Source: Azolla pinnata (Eukaryota; Streptophyta; Polypodiopsida; Salviniales; Salviniaceae). Taken from it: DNA of 26,569 nt. The notes beneath the pieces were generated by a model. It saw only the letters and a list, made by a program, of their open reading frames with translations. It ran no database searches and was not told where the DNA came from. Made by a program: the position numbers and the translations under genes. The stretch's first letter is position 1. The number at the start of each line of letters is the position of its first letter. Below, piece after piece: positions 17,950 to 26,569 of the stretch. The DNA lies in contig JBBBWG010006402.1 in assembly GCA_037176905.1 (NCBI GenBank), forward strand, positions 1 to 26,569. Direction: 5' to 3'.

Positions 17950-19330
17950 AGAGACTACAATGCCCAATTCAATGTTGCTTATCGCAACCTTTTCCATGGA
18001 CCTCCAAATTTTACACACCTTTGGCAAAAACTGTGAGCAAACACCGCCGCAACTTGCACAAATCTAGCAAATGTTTCACGTAACCTCAAGCATAGACAAA
18101 TTAGACACCCTTAGGGGGTAGAGATGGCCAGATTTGAAAGTGTGCCTAAAGCCATTCGCAAGTCTGTCAACATAAGATATTCTCACTTGGGATAGATCAT
18201 TTCGAAAATGTACCAACTTTCTTGAACTATCATGATGTTAAAAGAGACCCTAGTTTGTTTTCCCTCTAAACAATGCTCACACATATCCATTTTTTAATCT
18301 TTTAATCTGAAAAACAAGTTCTTTTTTCTTAAACAAATGTCATTTTTCACTAATATGAGACAACCTCTTATGCCATAGTTCACATACATTGAGACTTTTA
18401 ATTGCATTCACAAAGCTCGCGGAAATAGAAGCTTGCACATACAAATTATAGGATTTTTTACCTCTAGTTACAAGTAAAGAGCCTTTTGTGAGCATCCATT
18501 GGTTCTCATTTAAAACATTACAATAACAATCATAATCTAGCTTACCCGTAAAAATTAACTTTAAGCGAATATCGGGTGCTTGTCTTACTTCCTTGAGATT
18601 GAGTTTCCTTCCGATGCTTGTCTCCAAGCATATGGTGTCAACGCCGACTACATTTGATATTCTATCATTTCCAACCTTCAAGACTCCAAAATCACCCAAA
18701 GCGTATGATGAGAAAAACTCTATTCTCGATGTAACATGAAAGGATGTATCACTGTTAACAACCCAACTAGTTTCATGCTGAGTAAGATTAATCAAATTAT
18801 CATCACAAAAAACAAGTAAATTATGCAAAAGAGTAATATTAATACAATTAATATTATCATATTTACCATTTTTGTTATTCTTACCATCTGTACTTGACTT
18901 ATTCTCTTGCTACTACTTAAAGTAATACTCTTTAATGTCTCCTCTTTTCCCACAAAAATAACAATCTAAATCCTTGCACCTCAGAGCTTTGATTTGCTTC
19001 TAATTCATTCCCTATTGCTTTGACCTTTTATGCCTCTATATTTGTTCTTTCCCCTATGCTCAACGATCAAAGCATCGGAGTGCAAAGAAACCCCTTGCAT
19101 CCTTTGCCGCATCTCTTCATTTAGAACACTACTCTTCACATATTCCATGGTTACCTTACCTTTTAAAGTGACATTTGCTAGAGAGACTCTAAACCGTTCC
19201 CATGAGTTGGGAAGAGGTTAAGTAATCACGAAGCAAGGATTTCGTTATCAAATTTAACACCCATATCGGACAATTGATCAAAACTGTTAGATATTATCAA
19301 TGATCAACCTCAAGGAAAGCGTATATGAGT
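17950..19330 (-). pseudogene. Degenerate Ty1/copia gag-pol fragment
   Basis: Minus-strand remnants in order: gag end (19290-18990; DMGVKFDNEILAS, TMEYVKSSVLNEEMRQRMQG), a ruined zinc knuckle (CYFCGKRGDIKEYYFK, about 18970-18920), then a 162-residue open frame (18828-18340) with the protease region SWVVNSDTSFHVTS, where the expected DSGAS aspartate is N, and LWHKRLSHISEK of the gag-pre-integrase domain. CEHCLEGKQTRVSF follows near 18275-18235. Integrase core, RT and most of RNase H are missing; a possible RNase H tail (MLTDLRMALGTL) is near 18165. Frames change several times. This copia family differs from the element at 572-6096. Confidence 0.75.
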
Positions 19331-19345
19331 AGGACACAATGTATT

Positions 19346-20860
19346 TAGGAAAGAGTGAAGTAGGCTAATAAGATCTGGCTAATCAAGTCAACTAAAAGAA
19401 TATTTTGTGGGCAAGTTACAATGTACTTAATCTTGAAGTATGTGCCATTGACTTCAAGATAAGTACTATCTAGCACTAGCTTGTATCTAGGAAGTTGGGT
19501 CATATTAAATGACAAGTCAGTTGACAGAAAAGGAATATCTCCACTACTATAAACTAACTTGCACATTTAATGTTACACTCAAACCAAACATAAAATATAA
19601 TCTACTTTCTTAAATAGTGGTTGGATATATAATCAGTCCCTACTAATTTTGTAGTGAGCTGGTTCAGATCCCATCCAAGCTCTAAGGTGTGAGCGCATGG
19701 GTGAACAACCATTGTGAGCTACTCTCATACTCTAATATGTAATAGAAGTTTGTTTTTCATATATCCATCTTTGTGTTTGTAACTCTATATAGCTATCTAG
19801 TCGATTCTTAATACTTCTAACAAAAACAACCTTGAAAATCATTCAAATGATTGAAAAAATAAAGTTATTCTTTTCGTACATCAAGTTTAGTCCATAACTC
19901 TTAGCACTGGTTTTGTGGTTGTGCTCTCTTATCATCAATAGCAACTAGAGTGATACAATGCCAATCGTTTGTGTTTAATTTGTTAATTCATCTCATATGG
20001 TATCCCCATACATATTTGTGTTGCTCTAATGCCATATATATATCATGTAATCGTTCTCGTATTCCATCATGTTAGTTGTACAACGTTGTGTGTTGAGTAT
20101 TTTAATTATTATTATTTTTTATGTTGACTAACTTGCTCTGTATGGTTTATTATCTAAGATTTGCTTCATCTTGATTCTTATTGGAGTGTTTGAAGCCTAT
20201 GCTTTCTCCTTGATTATTGTGCCTGCACATTTGCATCATGATTAAAATATGGTGAGAAGGCAAAATGTGTCAAGTTCAACATTATTATGCTTGTACTCTA
20301 AAGTTTGTTTTTTTCTAGTTTCAAGGGCTGATGCAAGTAACGAATCCACTCTGAATGTCTTTAACTTTTTTTGGGGGATGAGCATATTTTTCATTGTGAC
20401 TTTGCATTCATCACTTTTTTCTCACCTACACTATAAAATTGCTTTCTCTCCATGGACAATTACTGTAAAAGTGAGTGTAACTCATAGCCCAGGGATTTGG
20501 TTGAAAAACAAACTTTCAAGTTTAATCAAATAGAACTTCTTGTAATTGTTATATCTTAATAGAAACGAAACTTTATTTGGAATAACAATTATTATGTTCT
20601 AGAAATACATTTTTTTCACATGTATGGAATTGAGCTTTGCTTGATCAGGGTGTACATGGAAGGAAACAAAATTTGATATATTTTGCTTAATGAAATAAAA
20701 ATTTCAATGATGCATGCAAACATATGTAATATTTTCACATCCTCCAATTTCAAGGCCATGGGATAATAGGTCATATAATCAAATGTCGCTTTATTTACTA
20801 TATTCTATTGTCTAATGAAAAGTGCACTATTATCCATATTCGGGCATGTTCTTTGCATTT
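19346..20860. other. AT-rich stretch without a supported gene
   Basis: No domain was recognised in any frame. Open frames at 19345-19566 (minus) and 20249-20533 (plus) have no family resemblance and atypical composition. The sequence GGTTCAGATCCC at 19662 resembles a B box but lacks a convincing A box. Confidence 0.5.
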
Positions 20861-20903
20861 TATTAATAAAGAGGACGCCTAGGATTGTGTGATGAGTGAG
20901 TGT

Positions 20904-21462
20904 TTAATAGTTGATTGTGAGTAGTCTTCTGAGTAATATCAGCCACCTCCTGTAAGATGTTCCATCAAGTTTTTCTAATGAAGTAGGTAAAACTTGCAAA
21001 TAACTAAACACATGCTCTTTAGAGACTTGCAAAAATGAAATCCTTGTTTCTTTCGATGCAACTTCCCAAAGTCTTGTATGCTTCCTTTGTCCTATCAAAT
21101 TGAAGACTCCTCATCTAGAGAGGTCCATGACTTACCTTGGACTTTTAAGGAATGTTCCACCAGTTCACATGGCATGCTTAGTCTTCACTGTCATGATAAT
21201 AGTAATTGACTGCAGTATCCTCCGAAGAAATCAAACTCTCATAGCCTTGCCTTTTAACAGCGAGATGCCTTGATGAGCAATCAAGAGTCCATGCAACATA
21301 CTTACTCGAAAAACATTTGATTAAGTGATTTTCAACATGGGGATATTCAAGTGTTGCTCGACTCTCCATACTACAAGAACTAGGTGGAGACCCAATATAT
21401 TTTGATGAAGACCTCACTAGGATGCAAATAGAGCATCGTAAGATGTGTATGCCACGAGTCAT
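20904..21462 (-). pseudogene. Unrecognised coding-like fragments
   Basis: Two minus-strand frames, 21462-21178 (94 residues) and 21098-20904 (64 residues), look like protein of mixed composition, for example EYPHVENHLIKCFSSKYVAW, SRHLAVKRQGYESL and HTRLWEVASKETRISFLQVS. They are separated by 79 bases with stops and are in different frames. They may be parts of one decayed gene or of an unknown transposon. I cannot name a family. Confidence 0.25.
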
Positions 21463-21729
21463 GTAGGCCTGTAAAGAAAGACATCGTGCTTTTCATGAAG
21501 ATGGACGAGTGACAATAAATGGTTGAACTATTTTGATGGTATGTGGCCCATGAATTAGAATAACCCTATGAATTACAATGGTGCAATTTGGTCAAACATT
21601 GGACAATTAGAAGAAATTATAGAGATTTCAAAAGAGACACACCAGAGCCTAGAAAGAGAACTCCCATGAGTCGAAGGTTTCATTTGAGAGTCAGTATTTA
21701 AACAAAACTCTCATCACCAAACTACTAGA

Positions 21730-22430
21730 AGATCTACAAACATTGCGATACTATTCCAAAAAGAGCTACAACATCATATATAAGTCCTGCATAAAGACCT
21801 AGACGCTCGATTGATACAAATTAAAGTTCACCTTGCCAAAGATAAAGTGATATTTATTGCAATCTATTACTTCCCCCCAAAAGGGTCCTATTATAACATA
21901 GCCAAAGGTACAAATTTAGTTGACCAAGGAGTAGCACATGGGCCATCGCCGTATGAACCCTTATTAGAGTATATCATATATTACTCTTCTCAATGAGAAG
22001 TCTTTCTCGTTGGAGATTTCAATGCACAAACATAGTCCCAACAATACACAATCTCCCAAATGACCAAAAACTTAGAGATGGTAGATGTTGATCCATTGTC
22101 TATAGGGCTCACACGAAGATCAAAAGATCAAAGTGAGCCGGATGTAACTAGTTTTGGCCACCATCTACTTAAACTTGGGAGGAGGCACCATATGGTCATT
22201 TACAAAGGTATACAAAGGTGGCCAGGCTCTAAGGAACTCACATGCTTCCCACATTGAGGTGCAAGCATAGTTGACTACTTAATAGGACGAACCGAATCAA
22301 TTTACATGGTTCATAACCTTAAGGTGGCACCATGCCCTATCAGTGCTAACCATGGCTTCTTATATTTGTAGTTACAAATTGAGGGTTCAAAAGCTAACTA
22401 CCCCAACACATGAGAACACTACACCATTCT
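21730..22430 (+). pseudogene. LINE ORF2: AP-endonuclease domain (broken)
   Basis: This domain nicks the target DNA to prime LINE insertion. Visible pieces: NIAILFQKELQHHI, then DARLIQIKVHLAKDKVIF and AIYYFPP (about 21740-21865), then VGDFNA (22009-22026), a core endonuclease motif, and PISANHGFL (about 22336-22362), where an SDH motif with catalytic aspartate is expected but N is found. In-frame stops include a TGA just before EVFLVGDFNA (near 21995), a TAG after NAQT, and a TGA near 22256. Confidence 0.75.
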
Positions 22431-22524
22431 ACACTTTACACATGAGCTCTCTGACATTTATTCTCAACATGTCCAAGCCTATCTTGGTTCTTTATACACA
22501 TCTCTATCACTAGAGAATCTTACG

Positions 22525-22935
22525 ATGCACCTCATAGATATCCTCCACTCCTCTGCGATTAGTAGCTTCCCCCATACAAAACACTACAAGCAGATTAAAG
22601 TAGGCACAATGCCACAAAATAGATGGTATAATGAAGAATGTAGAGAACTCTATAGGAGAATTAAGATATCTAGTAGACTTAATGGGACCATTAGTTCTGT
22701 ACAAGCTCACACAGAAATGTGCAAGATGACATGTAAGAAACGGGCATGGGAGACACTTCAATACTGGAACTTGTACCACATGTTCATGAGCCAAGATTCC
22801 TTTGCTGCTTGGAGGACGTTGTGTGAACCAAAATCGCACACACCTATTGAGGATCCTAACGTTTGGTACATGTATGCTAAGAAACTCTACCAAGTCCCAA
22901 ACCAATCACCCATCCCCACGCCGCTTACACCTTGA
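22525..22935 (+). pseudogene. LINE ORF2: linker between endonuclease and RT
   Basis: A 136-residue open frame with NRWYNEECRELYRRIK and KKRAWETLQYWNLYHMFMSQ, the pattern seen between the endonuclease and RT of plant LINEs. The frame ends at a TGA (22933-22935), and RT-like sequence resumes in another frame from about 23090 (QWTMNTMTPIHKEGN). Confidence 0.7.
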
Positions 22936-23089
22936 CCCACAATAGGGGCCTTTGTCACGACCTCGATGGTTAGCAAGGTTATTTATAAGAAACTATAATA
23001 GAGAAAATCCATGATCACACGAGGTTGTGAGCTGAACATATTATATATGTTCAGGAATATCTACCCCCCTCCTCACTCTATTATTTAGT

Positions 23090-23900
23090 TGTGCCCTTGT
23101 GGAAGGCTTTCCAGTACAATGGACCATGAACACAATGACCCCAATACATAAAGAAGGGAACACCACGGACCCAAATACCTATTAGACTATTATCATGGGC
23201 CATATATTCGCTAAGTTATATAGGGCATTGTTAGAAATGGAGCTTAGTAATCATTCAAAAGCATCAAATCTGGCTTGGAAAAGCTGGCTTTAGATGAGCC
23301 CTCTCCACTATAGACCATATATCTTCACACTTGGATGCTTAATTGACCAGACAAAGACTATATAGTTGTTTCATGGATTTTCGCAATGCCTTTGACATAG
23401 TCCCTAGAGAAAGGTTGTTTGATAGGCTTAGGATATTAGTACCAAATGATATGATTTGGGCTATCTACACCTTATATAAGCAGGTCTCTAGAAGCATACG
23501 ATGCTCTGGCGACCTATTTAAGAGTTTTACTAGTTCCATTGAAGTAAACCAAGGTTTCCCTTTTTCACTGACACTATTTGCAGGGATTTACATCGATGAG
23601 ATTACTAATTTCATCGCTAGCAAGGGAAGTTGTGGGGTTGAATAAGGGGGTACTAATGTCAATATCTTATTATACGTAAACAATATTGTATTACTCTCTG
23701 AATTTGAATAAGGCTTACAAAATCAATTTAATGCTTTAGATGATTTTTGCGTACAAAGAGGATTGGTAGTAAACCTACAAAAAACCATTAAAGTCCTTAT
23801 CTTCCACACCTCTACCCAAGTTAGAAGTAAATTTAGTCTAATGCTTTATAATAAACAGGTCAAGGTAGTTGGATCATATGTCTACCTTGGAGCAACTTTT
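23090..23900 (+). pseudogene. LINE ORF2: reverse transcriptase, catalytic YxDD changed to YVNN
   Basis: Starts near QWTMNTMTPIHKEGN, followed by HIFAKLYRALLEMELS and a damaged QAGFR-like region. The open frame 23343-23645 has the motif A FMDFRNAFDIVPRERLFDRL and a motif B relative, EVNQGFPFSLTLFAGIYIDE. Motif C, normally YADD, reads LLYVNNIVLLS (YVNN at 23673-23684). Both catalytic aspartates are asparagines, explained by two G-to-A changes. A TAA near 23643 precedes this. The enzyme would be dead even if translated. Confidence 0.85.
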
Positions 23901-24439
23901 GAAGCTGCTCAGGTAAATTCTCTATGACTCAAATAGGAGGAGACAGACTAACAAAAGGATATACCTCTTTATCATTACTAGAAAGACAATGTCACCAGGC
24001 CTACTTTCAAGAATTGAGAACAAAATGATGACTTTTCTATTCTCTAATGACTCCCTCTCATGTATACAACAACATCTTGGGCTTGGGCCCCAGGGTTGTC
24101 CCCACACATATGGTCACAATTGACAAAACCATTGATTATGATGTTATTACGACAAATTTGAAGCACAAGAATAGTCACACGAAATTATTAGGGCAGAATT
24201 TTCCCTTGCCCCTGATGTTAGTTGAGGCATTATTTCAACTAGTCACATTTATTAACTGAATACATGGTCAAATCCAAGAGAAGCTATCACGGCAAGCTTT
24301 TAAAGCGTCTAGATTGGTACATGCATCTAGGGACTGTCACGGCTAGATACAAAAGAGCAGAGCAAAGCTAGGCAAGGGCAGAAGAGATAAGTGAGAAAAA
24401 GATAAACGAAGCTGAGTATTCATTCCATAACTAGTGTTA

Positions 24440-24465
24440 TTCACCTTGATTGGGATCAAGGTGAA
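24440..24465 (-). other. 11-bp hairpin just after the LTR TATA box
   Basis: TTCACCTTGAT (24440-24450) pairs perfectly with ATCAAGGTGAA (24455-24465) across a 4-base loop. In element sense it begins at once after TATAAAGG, so it would straddle the transcription start or sit at the RNA 5' end. A related stem occurs in the other LTR near 26396-26421. Confidence 0.75.
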
Positions 24466-24541
24466 CCTTTATACAATTTTAGAACTTCTGCATGCAAGAA
24501 GAGGGTCTTGCATGCAAGAAGAGGGAGATGCATGCATAGGC

Positions 24542-24569
24542 TTCTAGAAAGTTCTAGAACTTTCTAGAA
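24542..24569 (-). promoter_or_regulatory. Perfect heat-shock element, six alternating units
   Basis: TTC at 24542, 24552 and 24562, and GAA at 24547, 24557 and 24567, each separated by two bases: TTCnnGAA repeated three times with 10-bp period and no mismatch. This is the binding pattern of trimeric heat-shock factors. It lies about 70-100 bp upstream of the TATA box in element sense. Confidence 0.8.
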
Positions 24570-24624
24570 CATCAGAAAGGGATAATAAATTTATTCGTAT
24601 TGGCATTTATATTATGATTTTACG

Positions 24625-24693
24625 TTAGATCAATTAGTTAAATCAATTGACCCTATAGACAAGGTCATGGGTTCGAAACTCATCTATATGACA
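24625..24693 (+). repeat. tRNA-like stretch at the LTR end
   Basis: GGGTTCGAAACTC near 24669-24681 contains a perfect pol III B box (GTTCGAAAC) inside a T-arm-like stem ATGGG/CTCAT. Just before it TGACC and GGTCA form an anticodon-arm-like stem. Orientation is opposite to the element. It may be a SINE remnant captured by the LTR, or part of the LTR itself. Confidence 0.4.
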
Positions 24694-24909
24694 TTATCTT
24701 CCTTTCAAGGCCACCATTGAAAATGTCGCTCCGATTACGTTCATGAAATGTACGAAACTATATTGGGGCATGATTGAGCTAGTGTGCTGATAGGAGAAGG
24801 GTGTTGATAGATGGTGAGGTTCAAGAGGGGATAAATGAAAGACATTATGGATACAAAAGTGGGTTGGTATCTCTAAGTTGACAACCATGAAACCAATTTT
24901 CTCGATCAC
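24694..24909 (-). pseudogene. Gypsy pol C-terminal domain
   Basis: A 71-residue open frame with IEKIGFMVVNLEIP, IHNVFHLSPLEPHH, matching the region after the integrase core in plant gypsy polyproteins (usual pattern EKIG..AYRLELP....IHPVFHVSLLK). The stop codon lies directly at the LTR boundary and overlaps the purine tract GAAAGGAAGATAA (24706-24694). Confidence 0.75.
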
Positions 24910-26033
24910 TTGGAAAGGGTCTTAACTTCTTGTAATCGAGCTTCATATAGGGAGGAGTTGTGACAATATTGCAATAGAGAAGCCAAACAAAGTCACCTAC
25001 CTCAAACCATGGAGCATCTTAGCGAAGACATTGGCTTGTACCTTGTAGCAATTACCAGCGAAGGTAAGCACCAAGGAAAGGTCGCGATGTACATCCTAAA
25101 AGAGATGTGCCTAGTCCTCCGTGGAAAGATTGACAAAATCAGAGAGAAGAAAAATGTTGAAGTGGAGGTGGAGACCATAATTTACGAAAAATGGAATAAT
25201 ACCCATAGATTCATGTATAGAGTTGTTGTAAGGAACTCAATAAGTGGGAGAAGGTCAACCCAATCATCTTTTTAGTAGCTAAGAGAGCAGCGCAAGTATT
25301 GTGCTAGGATTTGGTTAACCCGCTCCGTTTGTCCATCGGTTTGCAAATGATAGGCTGAAGACAAATTAATAATACAATTGAAAGTTTGCAGGAGGCCCCT
25401 TTAGAACTGGAAATAAATTGTAGTTCTCAATAAGAATTGATATCGTCCGAGCGTCCATATAGTCAAACAACATTTTTTAAGAATAAATCAACTCTCTTCT
25501 CTTCAGAAATGGTTTTGGCACAAGGAGCAAAATGGGCCATCTTGGTGAAACGATTGACCATGAAGAACACCAAGTCGTAGCCACCAACGAAGGGAAGATC
25601 AGTGATTGAACCTATCGAGAGAGACGCCTAAGACCATTTGGGGATTAGGAGTAGTTGAAGGTGGCCATATGATCGATCATGAGTTGCTTTGAGTGACCAC
25701 AGGTATCGCAACACTTGATGAACTTTTTGACCAATTTCCATGGTTGTGGCCACCAATACCTAGGAGACACCAACTCCAAGGTATTCATAACACCAAAATG
25801 ACCAACAAGCATATCATCGTAACACTCTTCAACACCTTGGTCAGGCACAGTCCTTTTGGGACATGCAAATGATTATCTCGAAACAAAAGAATATCCCAAA
25901 ATGTAAAACGACCTAAATTTTCCCATTTGGGTTCATGGGAAGGGTTTGTGATACATGCCTTGACCTCGTTCATGAACTTGTAAATTATAGTGGCTTCTTC
26001 TATTTGCTTGAGCAAAGAGTTATCCCAAAGCAA
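24910..26033 (-). pseudogene. Gypsy integrase (broken)
   Basis: From 26033 leftwards: linker NLGRFTFWDILLFRDNHLHV; after a frame change, the zinc domain (25848-25645) with DDMLVGHFGV, ELVSPRYWWPQP and CCDTCGHSK, whose expected first histidine is Y; then the core (25600-25300) with GGYDLVFFMVNRFTKMAHF, KTISEE and [19 protein letters not shown], which holds the final catalytic glutamate. The segment around the second catalytic aspartate reads NSYxEL, so it is damaged. Stops and shifts are frequent. From 25300 to 24910 similarity is weak. Confidence 0.8.
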
Positions 26034-26262
26034 GCAAGTTGCGAAGTTGTTGAATTATTCAGGCTTGAACAAACTTTGGGATTGTTGGACATAGGCTTCA
26101 TCTTCTAGGGTGAGCTCAAATTTAGATTTTTGAGACAAGATATCAGCCTTCGTGTGTTGAGCGTCAGGTCAAAAAATTATCTCGAAATCGTAGTCTACCA
26201 AGATGTTTGCGATTTAAAGATCGTGTGGTAGAGTCGAAGTAGATTAGATTTTTATGATCCGT
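26034..26262 (-). pseudogene. Gypsy RNase H remnant and linker
   Basis: Starts TDHKNLIYF directly after the LTR end (26263), followed by TTRSLNRKHLGRL, matching the second half of gypsy RNase H (TDHKNL.YF...LNRRQARW). A further piece reads AQHTKADILSQKSKFELTLE near 26155-26095, equivalent to the GKADALSR segment. The first half of RNase H and all of RT are absent. Confidence 0.75.
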
Positions 26263-26569
26263 TGTCACGGAGAGATAATACAACGATGAGGCTAGCAGAT
26301 CTAAGGGATATTGACACGGAATGATAATAAGAACAAGACGATAGAAGATCGAAAGGATGGGTGGATTAATTAGAAGACTCCGTAACTGGTGTTGTTCACC
26401 TTGATTGTAATCTAAGTGAACACACATATTTAAACAAGTTCTGAGATTGAATATCTCTAGAATATACTCAAGAATATCCGTAGAATATATAATAGGCTAG
26501 AATATCTCTAGAATATGCCTAAGTATATCTGTAGAATATACTCAAGACTAGAATACGACTAACTCATAC
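26263..26569 (-). repeat. Right-hand LTR of the gypsy element (partial)
   Basis: Starts TGTCACGGAGAGATA on the plus strand, like TGTCACGGCTAGATA at 24335. It shares GTTCACCTTGATTG and AAGTGAAC with the left LTR, but much of the rest differs. Beyond 26440 it holds repeats of TAGAATATCTCTAGAATAT type that run to the window edge. No perfect TTCnnGAA triple is present, only decayed relatives. Confidence 0.6.

Larger units (their letters stand above)
21700..24334 (+). mobile_element. LINE retrotransposon, decayed, cut by a gypsy insertion
   Basis: Non-LTR element with ORF2 domains in order: AP endonuclease (about 21730-22430), linker (22500-22935), reverse transcriptase (about 23090-23700), and the post-RT region (23700-24334). 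Motifs of the last part include LQNQFNALDDFCVQRGLVVN, VVGSYVYLGATFE, GYTSLSLLERQCHQAYFQEL and EALFQLVTFIN. Many stops and frame changes are present, so it is inactive. Coding similarity stops at 24334, exactly where the LTR of the gypsy element starts; the 3' end, if kept, lies beyond the window. The 5' end is uncertain (21540-21700 may belong to it). Confidence 0.85.
24335..24693 (-). repeat. 3' LTR of the gypsy element, with heat-shock-type promoter
   Basis: On the plus strand it starts TGTCACGGCTAG and ends TATATGACA, so TGTCA/TGACA inverted ends bound 359 bp. In element sense (minus): TG start; a tRNA-like stretch; three TTCnnGAA dyads (24569-24542); two CTTGCATGCA-type 20-bp repeats (about 24526-24487); TATA box TATAAAGG (24473-24466); a perfect 11-bp hairpin (24465-24440); and the CCGTGACA end. 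The order resembles a stress-inducible LTR promoter. Confidence 0.8.
24335..26569 (-). mobile_element. Ty3/gypsy retrotransposon, internally deleted, partial at edge
   Basis: Minus-strand element. Reading leftwards from the edge: an LTR-like region (to 26263), RNase H remnant, linker, integrase with zinc and catalytic domains, C-terminal domain, polypurine tract and 3' LTR (24693-24335). RNase H before integrase with the gypsy C-terminus marks it as Ty3/gypsy. Primer site, gag, protease and RT are missing: RNase H coding abuts the right-hand LTR. The two LTRs align only in parts, so they may come from different subfamilies. It is inserted into the plus-strand LINE at 24334/24335. Confidence 0.8.

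Noticed and set aside
20249-20533. 94-residue plus-strand frame with hydrophobic stretches
   Set aside because: Composition reflects T-rich DNA; there is no family resemblance or splice context.
22510-22905. 131-residue minus-strand frame
   Set aside because: It is antisense to the LINE linker, which matches known LINE motifs.
25009-25275. 88-residue plus-strand frame
   Set aside because: It is antisense to the decayed gypsy integrase and shows no domain.

Overview
This window looks like nuclear DNA from a land plant: spliced genes with AT-rich introns, Ty1/copia and Ty3/gypsy LTR retrotransposons, LINE fragments, and only two recognisable host genes in 26.6 kb. A large, repeat-rich genome such as a fern or lycophyte would fit, but that is inference; no sequence here fixes the species. 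There are no bacterial operons, CRISPR arrays, rRNA genes or intact tRNA genes.

Left third (1-8775): transposons inside transposons. A degenerate minus-strand LTR retroelement (LTR about 6850-7350, gag 6812 down to 6097, then 571 down to 1 and off the edge) is split by a complete but dead Ty1/copia element at 572-6096. That element has two 346-bp LTRs, an initiator-Met tRNA primer site, gag, protease, integrase, reverse transcriptase, a gutted RNase H and a polypurine tract. Taking it out restores the gag frame of the host element. To its right, a second LTR copy of the same host family lies in opposite orientation (about 8318-8775). Between the two copies is an unrecognised Q/P-rich broken reading frame.

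Middle (8776-17300): a LINE C-terminal fragment on the minus strand, satellite-like low-complexity DNA, then the two host genes. The first is a five-exon gene on the plus strand (10637-14221) for a 108-residue TMEM256/DUF423-type membrane protein, with a 2.9-kb GC-AG intron holding several repeats. The second is on the minus strand (17241-15142): an intronless 699-residue C2-domain protein with extreme homopeptide tracts and a DLNxxP (EAR-type) motif.

Right third (17300-26569): a decayed minus-strand copia fragment, about 2.3 kb of AT-rich DNA without clear genes, then a plus-strand LINE (APE endonuclease, RT, C-terminus; about 21700-24334). This LINE is cut off by a minus-strand Ty3/gypsy element (24335 to beyond the edge). 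The gypsy LTR at 24335-24693 carries a perfect run of three TTCnnGAA dyads, a textbook heat-shock element, upstream of its TATA box.

No wholly new multi-gene system was found. The best leads are the heat-shock array in the gypsy LTR, the inverted LTR pair around an unknown reading frame, the C2 protein with a repressor-type motif, the GC-AG intron, and a 500-bp field of degenerate short repeats. All reading was done by eye; similarity statements rest on remembered family motifs, not on searches.
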